Positions 1-11,200 of a DNA stretch of 64,000 bases are shown piece by piece; positions within the stretch are counted from its first letter, which is position 1, and the number at the start of each line of letters is the position of its first letter. The notes below the pieces were generated by a model, which did not search any database, was not told the DNA's origin, and saw only the letters and a list, made by a program, of their open reading frames with translations. The DNA is taken from positions 400,001 to 464,000 of the forward strand of contig NC_009395.2 of NCBI RefSeq assembly GCF_000002875.2. Reading direction: 5' to 3'. This DNA comes from Leishmania infantum JPCM5. Its lineage: Eukaryota > Euglenozoa > Kinetoplastea > Trypanosomatida > Trypanosomatidae. The translations under genes were made by a program, and so were the position numbers.

Positions 1-1
1 G

Positions 2-130
2 GGCCTGAACTACGTCTCTTGCTCTCCGTTCCGTGTGCCAGTCGCCATTGTGGCCGCCGCCCACGCCGCTGTAAAGGAGAAGCAGGACTACGAGAAGCGC
101 AACAAGGCTCTGGCTGGCTCTAAGCTGTAA
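2..130 (+). CDS. PPDK: Pyruvate phosphate dikinase, C-terminal end (partial)
   Basis: Only the last 42 codons are present; the gene begins before the window. The reading frame from base 2 ends at TAA (128-130). The peptide contains YVSCSPFRVPVA, which matches the conserved C-terminal motif of pyruvate phosphate dikinase, where the cysteine serves the pyruvate-binding domain. The enzyme interconverts pyruvate, ATP and phosphate with phosphoenolpyruvate, AMP and pyrophosphate. The last three residues are SKL, a canonical PTS1 signal, so the protein should be imported into the glycosome, as known for kinetoplastid PPDK. The identification rests on a short segment, but motif and targeting signal agree. 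Confidence 0.88.
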   Translation, partial: GLNYVSCSPFRVPVAIVAAAHAAVKEKQDYEKRNKALAGSKL

Positions 131-2216
131 AAAGGCCGTGATGACGGCACAGTCGGCTGTGGAGGAGGTGGAGAGGGCGTGGACAGAGGTGTGCAGGCGC
201 GCAGAGCACGTAAACCCGCGCGTCTACATGAGGGTGCGCCTGCCTCTCTCCTGCTCACGCTCCCTGCTCTGTCGACGCTATACGTCCGTCCATGCTCACA
301 CGCGGACACACGCGCCGCATGCCTGTCTCTCTCGCTCTCTGTCGTTCTGTCGGCGCTGTGTGCCCCTCCCCCTTTTTCGCTCGGCCCGCGTGGCTTCAAG
401 GGGTTTCCCTGTTATTATGAGCTCATATACGTGTCATGTTGAGCGTATAGCGGTGCCGCTGGCGTTTCCGTCTTGCTTTACGTCGTCCATGTGCTCCTGA
501 GGTTTTCCTTCGTTCTTTCTTGCTCTCTGTGGAGTCGAGCAGACGGCATTTTTGTCTCCTCTGCCTCCTCCCGCCTTCCTCCTCCTCCTCTGTCTGCCCC
601 TCCACAGTCCCACGCTACGTCTTGTGTCTTCCCGTTCTTTTTTGGCTTTCCTTCGCGCGCGCGTGTGTGATGCGTTGGCGGGAGCGCCTCTCTCTCTGTT
701 CTTCCTCTGTCGATGTCATCACACGCACGTACGGGGGAGGAGACATCAAAAAGCAAAAAAAAAACAAGGCGCCCGCGTGAAAAATCGTTCATGATGTGGG
801 CGCACCAAAATCTACCGGATTCTCTCCCCCGAGGGAGGAGGAGGAGGAGGAGGGGCCTCTGCGTGTGTGCGTGTATGTGTGTACGGGCGTCGGTGCCCGT
901 GTTCGTCTGGTCTCGCCCGTGCACGCACTGAACGCTACACGTCGTGAGGCAGCTAAAACGAATCAACGACACTCTCCTCCTCCTCCCCCCTCCCCCCTCC
1001 ACACACACACTTAAAAAATCGAAAAAAGGGAAAACGCTTTCTTTATGGATTTGTTTTCATATATGTGCTCCCTTCCCCTATTCTCCCCTCCTTCCGAGCA
1101 AGCGAAGTACGCTTACGAGCGGATATGTTCAACCTTCACCGGTGGTCCATCACCCACATACCCACACGCAACGAAAAGCAACAACAAGAGCAGCAGAGGC
1201 GGTGCTCATGGGACTCAGGAATAAGCCGACGAAAATGGCACAGAGAAGCGGAGCAGCGTGGTTGCTGTGCGCCAACAGACCCTGAAACACGCACGCACGC
1301 GCGCATATGCCCACTCCATAGCCTGCAGTGTGACTGGTATGCGTACATCGCCGCTCCTACTGCACGTGTGAGTGTCTGTTGTGCCCAATGTGCAAGCGAA
1401 GCGCGCCTTCGCCTCTCTTCTCGCTCTACACGAGTCTTCCCATTCCGTCTTGGACTTCTGTAAAGGAGCCGGCGTTCTCCGCTCACACGGAGGGGGGGGC
1501 TCGTCTCTCTTTCTCTCTTCTCCGTCTCCGGCGCTATCTGCCACTACGAAAGTTACCCTTCACCTTGCATCGCCTCTCGCTCTCTCTTCCTCGTCTGGTT
1601 CCTTGTGCTCGCCGCGATGATGGGCACACGTGCAAATCTGTGCGTCTCCACACATCCTACTCCACTGCTGCACGACGTCTCCCCTGAGACTACGTGCGCT
1701 TACACGTACGCCACCGAACATTCACACCCTTGCACGCATCACGTAGCTGTAGTAGTTGATTTCGCTGAAGCACGCACGCACACACACGCACACAACGCAC
1801 AAGCTCGTACGCGCCCCCTTGCGCGCTTCCTCTCTCGCACCGCTCATCAGAATCGTGTGCGTGCATTAGCTGAAACGAGTGTCACGCCCTCTTCATCCCT
1901 CTCTCCACTGCTCCGACCTCTCTAACAAGCGGCAGGACCAACACGGCGCCCTGACTCTATCACTTGATCGGTCTCTTCTGCCCTTCTTCGTTAGTGCTTG
2001 GAGAGTGGAGGGGGTATGTGCCTGTGTCTGTGGGCGTATGCGTGCTTGTCTCGTACGACTTGAGGTGACGGTACCGAGTGCCCGACCCCTCCTCTCTTTC
2101 TCTCCCTCCTCGCACCAGGGCCCCTTACGGAGAAGAGACAAGGACCGCCTCAGCGAGCGACAGAAAACGAGAGCAAAAATCCAAAGGACCCGTTGGGACA
2201 ATACAGGCGTTGCGAC
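131..2216. other. Spacer: PPDK 3' UTR and 5-phosphatase 5' region
   Basis: No credible gene. The sequence alternates between pyrimidine-rich tracts (for example about 960-1010 and 2086-2113), purine runs (about 745-775 and 830-856) and CA-rich patches. Overlapping short frames in all phases have simple-repeat composition. It should contain the PPDK 3' UTR and the trans-splicing signals of the next gene. Confidence 0.7.
2086..2118 (+). promoter_or_regulatory. Predicted trans-splice acceptor for the 5-phosphatase gene
   Basis: A polypyrimidine tract (2086-2113) is followed by its first AG at 2117-2118. This gives a 5' UTR of about 98 bases after the spliced leader. Kinetoplastid trans-splicing normally uses the first AG after such a tract. 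This is a prediction from sequence only. Confidence 0.5.
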
Positions 2217-4283
2217 ATGTCGTCCGCTACACCACCGCTGCCTGCCGGCAGCGTGAACGCTTCTGCTGCACTTCGCTTCTCTGTCGACTTCGACCCGTCC
2301 CGCGCGGACTCGAAGCCGAGCGTGCTCTTGCTGACCCAGAACATAGGCGGTATCGAGGCTGCGTTGGGCACAAGCGCTGGGCTCGGCGAAACCTTGCCCG
2401 AACGCCCGCACTCGCCGATGCCAGAGAACGGCGGTGACATCTCTGCCGCCTTTGCCTCCGTGCCGACCTTTTTTGGCGGCCCCTCGTACATTCACGTGCC
2501 TGATGACATCGACTCAGAGCTGGGCGTCTCGCCTGTGGTGCGGCAGCAGGTGGCAGAGTTTCTGGGGGACCTCCGCCAGTGGCTCCATCGGCTCTCGTAC
2601 ATGTCAGCCGCGGCGCGCGCCGCAGAGGCGTCTGCGACGGCGTCGTCTGCTGCTCCCGCCTCGGTCGCGGGTGGCGCAGCGTCCCCTCCTCCCTCGCCCA
2701 CGCCCTGTGGTGCTGCAGCGAACACGGAGGCTTACATGCGCAGCTACACGCCGTCTGTACGCCCGCCCCTCATCGACATTGTTGTCCTGCACTTTCAAGA
2801 AATCGGTGGCAAATACAAGAATAAGCAGTTCAACGAGTACTTCAAGGAGCAGATCCGCACGTCGCTGCTGCCGGAGGCAGGCTGGACGAGCGGGCTGCTC
2901 ATGGACGAGCGAGAGAGCGGTGACACGCTGAGCAGCAGCAACTACCAGCGTCACCGAGCCGCGAGCACTGTGCAAGCCCTGAGAAGGACGTCCTTTGAAG
3001 GCAGTAGCTCCAGTAATAACAACGGCAGCGCCAACGGCCACGCCGGCGATGCTCATCGCCTGAGCGACGCGAACAGCAACGACACGGATCTCACCGCTGA
3101 GCTCGACGCCGGCGCGGACGCGTACTTCACCGCCATTGGCTCGATTGTGTTTCTCTCGCCGCGCGTTATGGGCATCGCGAGCTGCCTCTCCGTTCCGCAC
3201 CGCACGTATATTCCGATTGTAGACGACCCGCTCACCTACGCCGGCGAGGCCGGCCGGCTCTTTCACAGCGGAAAATTTGCCGAGGCCGGCCGCTCGCGCA
3301 AGGGGTTCCTGCTTCTCTCTCTCCGTCTCGGCACCGTCCACTTTAACGTGTGCAACGTACACCTTTTCAACGACGACGACAACCGCGTGGCGCTAAAGAG
3401 CAGCCCAAGCCTGTACACCGGCCGCCGCGCGCGGGCATTAAAGGAGGCCATCGCCGAATGCAGTGCCGTCGTCGACCTCAGCGAGCCGCTCTTCATCTTT
3501 GGCGACTATAACGTTCGCCTGGATGGCAAGTCGTTTGCCGAGTGGGTCGAGGAGAAGATGCAGATGACGGTGCGGGCGGAGAAGAAGCGGTTGCGCTGCC
3601 CGGAGCAATTTTGGGAGTTGTTCACCGACCCAGCCACGCAGCAAGAGTTGCGAAAGCGGTTCGACATCGAGCCGCAGCACCTGATGGACGAGGTGGCTCT
3701 GCTCTCTAGCGTGGAGCTCGCAGAGATGCCGATTCAGTTCGCGCCCACCTACTCCCGTGTTGCCTATCGCACCCGCACTGGGGCCACCACCACCAGTGCT
3801 GGCGCCGACGCGGCAGCACTTCGAGACGTAGCGGCAACGCCAGATGCGCAGCAGCAGATACCCACTTCGAAGGACTTGGCTGGACGGGCTGATGCCATCC
3901 GTGCCGAGGAGCAGGAGCAGGCAGAGGCGATCAGGGTGAGGCCCTCGCTGTCGACACCGCTGCCGTCTTCGATGTCGCCGCTGGCGAGTGTACCGCTGAC
4001 TCACGTGACGGCATCACCCCATCGCGACAACTTCTGCCACGACCGGTTGCCTGCGTGGTGCGATCGAGTGATGTTCAATGTGGCTGGCCTTGAATGGATT
4101 TCAGGCGATCGCTCGCGCACCGCTCCGCCGCAGCCGCATGCAGCATCTTCAGTGCCGGGTAGCGCTGCCTCCGGTGCTGGCTGTCTCAAGGGCAGGCAAC
4201 GCAGTGGCCAGAGCTGCTGGTACGCGTACGCCGCGATCGACCTCATTCACACGGACCACGACGGCGTATTTATGCTATTTTAA
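2217..4283 (+). CDS. Inositol polyphosphate 5-phosphatase, type I-like
   Basis: 688 residues. The frame is open from TTG at 2193, but the first ATG is 2217, just downstream of a good splice acceptor. Motifs of the 5-phosphatase (Mg-dependent endonuclease-like) fold appear in order: TQNIGG near residue 40, HFQEIGGK near 190, HLFNDDDN near 381, GDYNVRLDGK near 430, PAWCDR near 611 and TDHDG near 680. HFQExGGK and the HLF(H/N)D-type motif point to the type I enzymes that hydrolyse Ins(1,4,5)P3 and Ins(1,3,4,5)P4 and so end calcium signalling. Ser/Ala-rich insertions lie near residues 130-170, 250-290 and 520-600, which is typical of Leishmania proteins. Animal type I enzymes end in a CAAX prenylation box; this one ends MLF, so any membrane targeting must differ. 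No membrane segment is visible. Confidence 0.85.
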   Translation: MSSATPPLPAGSVNASAALRFSVDFDPSRADSKPSVLLLTQNIGGIEAALGTSAGLGETLPERPHSPMPENGGDISAAFASVPTFFGGPSYIHVPDDIDSELGVSPVVRQQVAEFLGDLRQWLHRLSYMSAAARAAEASATASSAAPASVAGGAASPPPSPTPCGAAANTEAYMRSYTPSVRPPLIDIVVLHFQEIGGKYKNKQFNEYFKEQIRTSLLPEAGWTSGLLMDERESGDTLSSSNYQRHRAASTVQALRRTSFEGSSSSNNNGSANGHAGDAHRLSDANSNDTDLTAELDAGADAYFTAIGSIVFLSPRVMGIASCLSVPHRTYIPIVDDPLTYAGEAGRLFHSGKFAEAGRSRKGFLLLSLRLGTVHFNVCNVHLFNDDDNRVALKSSPSLYTGRRARALKEAIAECSAVVDLSEPLFIFGDYNVRLDGKSFAEWVEEKMQMTVRAEKKRLRCPEQFWELFTDPATQQELRKRFDIEPQHLMDEVALLSSVELAEMPIQFAPTYSRVAYRTRTGATTTSAGADAAALRDVAATPDAQQQIPTSKDLAGRADAIRAEEQEQAEAIRVRPSLSTPLPSSMSPLASVPLTHVTASPHRDNFCHDRLPAWCDRVMFNVAGLEWISGDRSRTAPPQPHAASSVPGSAASGAGCLKGRQRSGQSCWYAYAAIDLIHTDHDGVFMLF

Positions 4284-4940
4284 GGAGACACAGTAACGGA
4301 TCTGCCCTTGTGGAGGGCATATGCGCGCATGTGCCTGTGCACGTGTGCGCCGCGCACGGATCGGTGGGAAGGCCAGCGAAGACAGTGCAGAAGTGCGAGG
4401 AAGGAATCCGCATGGGTGGGTGGGTGAGTGAGTCGGAGGGGTGGTGGTGGAGGCGTTCACGAAGGCGCCATACTCCCTCTCTCCCTCACATCAAAACGAA
4501 AAAAAAAAGATATATGGCGCTGCGTGCAGCTACATGTATGCGTGCTCGCCCGCTCCGCGTGTGCCGTCGTTCTTGCGCTTGCACGCGTCATTGCCGCTCT
4601 GCGGGATAGACGGGAGAGACTCTCCGCGTTCATGAGAGAGGAAGGCAAGGCGAAAAGGTGATTCGAAGTGACGGCACATAGCCAGTCACCGGTAACACAA
4701 GGGCAAGTGAAGAAGAAGGGAGAGAGCTCCCTGGTGCGCCTCATCGTGTTCCTCGCGCAGGACGCACACGCACGCGCACACGCCCCACTGCGCACGTGCA
4801 ACGCAGCTTGCTGAGAGGGACAGAAAACGCGGACGCATGGCTGCTTGGCGCCGGGTGCCCTCCTCTCAATGCAACGGCCTTTTCTGCTCCTTTCTGCGTG
4901 TACGTTGATTTGTGTGCGCTCGATCTGCTTACTTTGCTGC

Positions 4941-4942
<2 letters not shown>

Positions 4943-4969
<27 letters not shown>
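4943..4969 (+). repeat. (CTG)9 microsatellite
   Basis: Nine uninterrupted CTG units, seen directly, in the spacer after the 5-phosphatase gene. The tract is noncoding on present evidence and likely length-polymorphic between strains. Confidence 0.9.
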
Positions 4970-4972
<3 letters not shown>

Positions 4973-5376
4973 ATGTGCCTCGCTCTGTTCAACTTTTTTT
5001 TTTTGCGCTCTATCCTCATCTCTCTTTCTTCTTGAAACCAGAAAAAAAAATACCAAGAAGAGCGCACACGCACACAAAGCCGAGGACACCGGGCACAGAG
5101 GGATCTGAGGCGTATCTCAGTGCCACCAGCACAGGCATATATACACTAGCAGGAAGCGGGGCGTTTGCTTTACATGCGCGTCCGCGCCTTGCTGCTCACA
5201 CCTTCCTCGGGATTTCTCTTTCTTCCATCTTCCTCTCTCTCGCTCTTCGATCTCCGGCGTCCGGCTCCGCGTTTTCTCTCTTCTATACGCTGTTGACGCG
5301 GAGGCCCTGCCCTGTCCTTTACATTCACCTCGTTGCCACCACGTCCAGAGGAGCGACTGTGAAAGCAAAGTCGCAT

Positions 5377-5377
<1 letters not shown>

Positions 5378-5410
<33 letters not shown>
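5378..5410 (+). repeat. (CA)16 microsatellite
   Basis: An uninterrupted CA dinucleotide run in a noncoding spacer, seen directly in the sequence. Confidence 0.9.
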
Positions 5411-5411
<1 letters not shown>

Positions 5412-8109
5412 AACACAAAGGTCAGACACAGCGAGTTTTCCTCGCTGCTCTTTTTGGGTTTGTTGTGCGTTCCCTTGTAACGTCTTCCCGGCTCTCAGTC
5501 TCGCGCACCCTTTCTCTCTCTGTTCATATTACTCCCTGCATTTCTATCCGCCCCCGCTGTTCACCGCGACACTCATACACATATTGGACACACTCACACA
5601 CGCATACATACGTATACACGTGCGACTGCCGCCTCAGACACTGAGTTGCTTATTTTCACTTGTTGCTGTTTGGTTGTGTGTGTGTGTGCCTGTGTGTGCA
5701 TCCCCCTTTTATATGACAAACTTGTCTGGTGGTGGTGGTTGTTCTCTCCCATATTCCCGCGTCCTCCACTCGTCCTTCCCTCACCACATCTTGTGCGTGT
5801 GTGTGTGGCGCTTCTTTGCCCCTCTGTCTCTCTCTCTCTCTGCCAAGCTGTGTGAGTGTGCGTCTCGTATCGGAACCCTGTCACCGGCTTTCCTCTCGCC
5901 CCTCCTCCCTCTTCTTTTCTTTTTCGCGGTGCCTTTTATGTATGCGTCACTTCGCTGGTGTGCACGTTTAGATGTGCATATGTGTGTGTATATATATGCG
6001 TATGCGTATGTTATGTGCTGCTGCTGTTGCTGTTGATGCGTTCACCACTTTTTTTTTACCGGCTGAGTTGCTGTGTTCCTATATTTCTTTCTTCTTCCCG
6101 AAACGCTTTTGTTTCGTCGTTGTGGCTCGCTTGGTGGCTATTCTCTGTCTCTTTCTCTGTGTGCGTAGTCTTCCTTCTTTTTCTTTACGAATACCACCCG
6201 CCATCCCGACGCTATTGCATCACCCGCCCACCCACCTTGCAGATCGCCGTCTGTCTGCGTCTTTTACGGTTCCTCGGGCCTCTCCCTTTTTTGTCTTCAC
6301 AGCACTTGACTCGTGTGTGCGTGCGTGCGTTGTTGTATGCTGGCGTTCATTTTTCCTTGTCTTTGTCCCGTCTTTTTGCACATTGGGCGTCGGGGGCTCG
6401 ACCTTTCCTGCCTTTCCTGCTTCCGTCGTTACATTATTATTTTGTTTTCACGTGGTCATCGAATACGCATCACCTGTGCTTTTTAGGCATTGCTTTTCTC
6501 CTTGTGCGCTGCGGGTCTTTTTGTTTTCCGCGCGCTCTATCCTTGTGCCCCATCCCCCCACCCCTTCCCACCCACCTGGGGATCACGGCGCGAACTCGTT
6601 GCACCTCTTATCGCTTCGGCTGTTAACTGTGCATCTCCGTATCTCTATATTTTGCTCAGTTTATCCTTCCCCCTTTTTCACGTTGTTCCTGTTGCGTTGT
6701 TCTTGCTCTCTCTGTCTCTGTGCGTGTGTGTGCCTATTAGACCGTGCGGCTGCTAAGGGGTGGGGGTGGTGGCGGCGTCGTTGTTTCTTGCTGATATACC
6801 GTACAGGCATGTGTATGCGTATGGCCTTTCAGCTCCACCTTTGAAAACAGAAAGGAAACACAAGGATTCCGACTTTTTTTTTTCGTCTTTCTCGGCCGCT
6901 GCAGCCACGCGTGGGAGTTTTTTTTGGTTTGTCTGTGCATGTGTTTGGGTGTGTTGACGGCGTGGAGCGCGTCCTTCCGACGAACATTTTATCTCGTTGC
7001 CATCGTGTTCCTCACGCACCTCAGTTTTCTCCTCCGAGGTTCGCATTCTATCGAATCCCGTCAGTTTTTTTTTTGTGTCGTGTTCGCCGTTATTTGCTGT
7101 TCGCTGTGCTCCAACGCACGAGTGCATCTCGACACACGAACACACGAGCGACTATTCGGGGGGCTCTTTCGAAACTGTTGCGTTCAACGCGCACCTCTTG
7201 CGTCTGCCAGTAGCAGACGAAGAGGAAGATCCAGACCACTAATCCGCAGCAGAGCCGAAACAGACCGGTAGGCCGCACAAGGAGGAGAAGGACCCTGCAA
7301 GGTAAGTGAACAGAACAGCATTGGGGCTGGAATAGACGAGCGACGAAGAGCAGAGGGGGGGGTGCACACGTATACAACGTGCCTCTCTTCGGCACTCTCG
7401 CGCGCCCCCTTCCTGTTTACTTTTTTCTCTCATCGTCGACTTCGCATCTCCTGTGAGAGCGCGCTTGACGCCATCAGACGCACGGCACTACCTCAGTCTC
7501 CTCTATAATTTCTTTTTTTTGATTTTGTGCGTGCGTCTGTTCCTCTGTCCGTCTCTATCTGATCAGTCGTCCTTTCCACCGTTCCCTTGCTGCGCTGCAC
7601 CGCCTCCTTTGTTTTCTTGCCTTTTTTTCTTAGGATTATAAAATCTTGTTTTGTCGTTGTTGCGCTCTCCCGTCTCCCTCCCTCTCTGCTGGTCCGGCTC
7701 GTCCGTTTTTGTGTGCAGCTTTCTTTTTTTTATTCTTTCGTGCTATCGGACGCTTTTTCGTGCTTGCCTTGCCTTGTGTGTGAGTGGACGTAGAGAGCGG
7801 ACTGAGCGATACGGGTAGCCTACTTGAAGTGAGCCGATACCCCCGATCTGCAACGGGCACGAGCACACGCCGCGCGCACGCGTACGAAAGGGGAAGGGAA
7901 GGTGCCATGAAGAGGGCGTTCTTGAAGGCACAGCGAAAAGACAACTCAGCGACACGCAGGAGCGCAGAGGACGAGAAGGTGATTTGAAGCCGTGCTAGTG
8001 TGAGAGAGACGAAACGAAGCAAGGAAAGCGGGGGTTTTGCGACCAACACAGGCACCGCTTCGGCGTTTATATCCAGCCCTGACCCTCCACTCCCTTCGTG
8101 ACGCGACTG

Positions 8110-8151
8110 CGTCGCATCTCTCTCCTTCCCTCTTTCACTTGCCTTTTCCAG
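8110..8151 (+). promoter_or_regulatory. Predicted trans-splice acceptor for the 1855-residue protein gene
   Basis: A dense pyrimidine tract (about 8112-8149) ends in AG at 8150-8151. A second possible acceptor is AG at 8190-8191. Either gives a short 5' UTR before the ATG at 8206. Prediction only. Confidence 0.45.
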
Positions 8152-8205
8152 TATTTTTTTTTCTGCATTCGTCGCTGCGAACCTGGCGCAGTTTCGAAAA
8201 AAAAA

Positions 8206-11200
8206 ATGTCTTCCAGGTCTGATGCTCCAGGGCCGCTGCCGTCGGCATCGCAATCCGGGTCGCCACTGGCACCAACGGCGTCAGCGCCCTCACGGCAACG
8301 GCGTGTCACTCATAGCCACTTCCCGTCCGCGCATGGTTTAGCCGGTGCTGCTGACGCAGCCGCGTCCGGTACTCTTCAACCGCTGTGCACCGCTGTGTTC
8401 TCACCTGAGGGGCACGCAATCATGACGCCCTTTCTGTCGGCGGAGTCGGTGGTGCAGGCCGTGGTGACGCCTGAGAGTGACCCAGCTCCCACTACTGCTG
8501 CCACTACGGACGAGGATTGCCGCGCGCCCCACATGGCAGTCACCCCAGCCGTGCTGGCATCCGCGAGTGGTGCCTCGCCTGCCACAGATGAAGGCGTAGT
8601 TGTGACGACGCTCACCTCACTGGAAAGCGCGACGATGCCGTCTTCTGCCTCCCCGCAGTCTTCGACAAAGACGCGTGCGTGGCTTGCAAATCAACGCCGG
8701 CCTCGCCCCATGCCGTACCCATCCTCCATTGCTGTCAGTAGCGGCTATCTTTTGCGCCTCGGCCACGGCACCGACAGCACCATCGTTCCCTCACGTGATA
8801 CTGCAGAGGTGCTGAAGCAGCCGCAGACACCACCGCCGCCGCCGCCGCCGCTGGTGCCGCTTCCCGCATCATCGACGAACGCTACAGCGTCTGCGGTGCC
8901 CGCGTTTTTGCACTTGTTGAGCCCCACCACATCGCCAACGGCCACAGCGACAGTGCTTTCGAGTTCGACGATGGTGCATACGCCCTCTTCTATCACCGCG
9001 ACGGCCGCGCGCGGCCGAGGAAGAAGCAACGCCGCTGCCGCCCGCAGCAGCCCAGACGCACCTTACATCTCCGCGCCTTTTGCCACTGACACCGCGGATG
9101 ACGACTCTGGCGTCCCGGTGGCGCTGGGGATATCCCCCGCTGATGGGCTGCACAGCACTGCGGCACTCGCCGTCAGCTCGCCCAACAGCCACCACACGAC
9201 AAGAATGGGCAGCACATCCGAGGCTAACCTGCCATATAGTGCTCGCAGTGGTTGTGCTGGCATCGACGTCGGACGCAATGCGGACTCTCATGACTGGAGT
9301 ACAAGCATGGTGAGTCACGGCGAGCTGATGCCACCAACTGCGCATGTGTCGCTCACGAGCATCGCTGCTGCTGCTGCTGGCGGCCCTTCTGCGCACACCA
9401 CGAGCGACTGCACAGCGTGTGCTCGTGTAGGGACAATGCCGACAGCGACCGAGGTGGTGAGCGCTCCACGTGACTACATGGGTTGCCTTCCCTCTCCGCC
9501 TTTGAGCGCGAGCCGGGGGCCGCAGCCTCGACAGCAGCAGGCGCTCTATGACTATGGCAGCGGCGGCAGCGGTAGTGGGGCCAATAACATCAGCCGTGGA
9601 GCCTTTGGCGCCAGCTGGCCGCGGGGCGGCAGTGGGGTCCTGCGCCGCGCTCGCGCTGACATCGGCGACAGTCATGTGCTACGGGTAGCGGGCGCCCTTC
9701 AGAGATCCGGAGTGTCTCAAGAGCTGACCCCGAACGTTCCTATGGAGGAGAGTGATGGGCAGATCCCGCCAGCGGCGCATGGGCGGCAGCCGTGGTCTGC
9801 CTTGCAGTGTGGGCTGATGGCCGTTAGTGACGGCGGTACGATCACGGGCGGCGCTGCTGTCGAGGCACAGAGAGGGGCATCAAGCAGCGGTGGGGACGCT
9901 GGCGCTGAAGCGGCTTTGGCAGCGGGAGCAGCGGCACGCGCGTACGAAGTCGATCCGATTGCTTTCGTGCTCTCGGGTACCCAACGCGGCCGTAGTGGCG
10001 AAGGCGGCACCCGCCCAACCAGCACGGCGACGTCGCGGCCGGTGAGTCTATCCCGCGGCGGCTGCCACTCCTCCCCGGCGGCGCAGCGAGAGGCTTTCCG
10101 TGGACGCGCTGACGATCCGGCTGCTGCGACCAATGAGCTCTCGCCGTTGCCAGGTTACTGCAAGAGCGCGCGGGTAGTACTGTCTGCTGCCTACGCGGCC
10201 GCAAACAGGGGCGTCAGCGAGGCGAGCAAGGGCTGGGACGAGTCTGGCTGTGTGGACTCTGCATTGATGCCATGGGCGCCGCCGACGGGTGATGAGGCGC
10301 TTCGCAACCCCTATCAAGCCTTTCGCATGCATCGTTACCACGCGGGGACAGAGACGCAGCCGTCGCAGCACGGGGTAATGCGTGAGGTGAGCCAGCAGCA
10401 CCAGCGCCAGCGGCTACCTGCGGCGGGAAGCAAAAACGCCCCGGAGGCAGCCAGCGAGCAGAGTGGCGAAGACGAAGGGCAGCAAGCTTGGCAGCGGCAG
10501 ACGCGGCACTGCAAGGAGCAGCAGGCGTACCCTGGGGCACCGGCACGCCAGCCGGACGGGGCTACGGTTGTGTCATCGCTGCGCCGCTTCCTTTCCATAA
10601 TTCCTGCCGCGTCACCCCCCGACGAGTCGCCGCCGCCGCAGCAGCAAAGGGGCAGTGTAGACAACCGCGATCGCGCATTACCATTTCAGTATCTGCAGAG
10701 CACTTCCTTGCCGTCGTCGTCAGCGATGGCTGCTGCGGCGACCACGCCATCTCCATCGCCTGCCGCTGCCACGCCGCCGTCGCCGACACCACCGGTGCCC
10801 CCCATCTTCGCTCTCTTTGGCGCGCTTGAGCGGCTCTCCCGCTTCTCTGAGATGGTGCAGCTGTGCCAAGAGCACGCCGACGTTCTGGACGACTTCTTGG
10901 CTCGTCTCACCCTCCAGCTGCACCGCAACTCGTGCGCACTGCCGTTGCTGGCCAGTGGCGCGAACCCCGCCCGCAGCCAGTCATCGCCGCCGTCGTTGGC
11001 AACGAGCGCCGCGCACGACGACTCGGAGTTCCTTCGATGGCATCGGATCATCATGTTCCTGCTTCGCCAACCATCAGAGCTGGTGAAGGTCGGTGCCGAG
11101 TTTTTCACTGACGCGGTCAACTCCTGGCCGCTACACATGCTGTATCTGACCTGCTGCTTCTACGTGATGGCGCGCGAGCACGGCTACGATGCGCTAGCGA

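Larger units (their letters stand above)
4284..8205. other. Long spacer between 5-phosphatase and the 1855-residue protein
   Basis: About 3.9 kb of pyrimidine- and GT-rich sequence with several microsatellites. Open frames of up to 374 codons (for example around 4912-6036) are Ser/Leu/Cys/Phe-rich translations of CT- and GT-repeats and lack coding character. A purine-richer patch lies at about 7200-7370. I see no RNA gene. Confidence 0.65.

Noticed and set aside
4912..6844. Long overlapping open frames in the spacer after the 5-phosphatase gene
   Set aside because: They translate CT-, GT- and CA-rich simple sequence into Ser/Leu/Cys/Phe/Val runs, overlap each other in several phases, and have no conserved-looking segment.
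7297..7306. CAAGGTAAGT resembling a 5' cis-splice site
   Set aside because: Cis-introns are extremely rare in kinetoplastids, and there is no coding sequence on either side to join.
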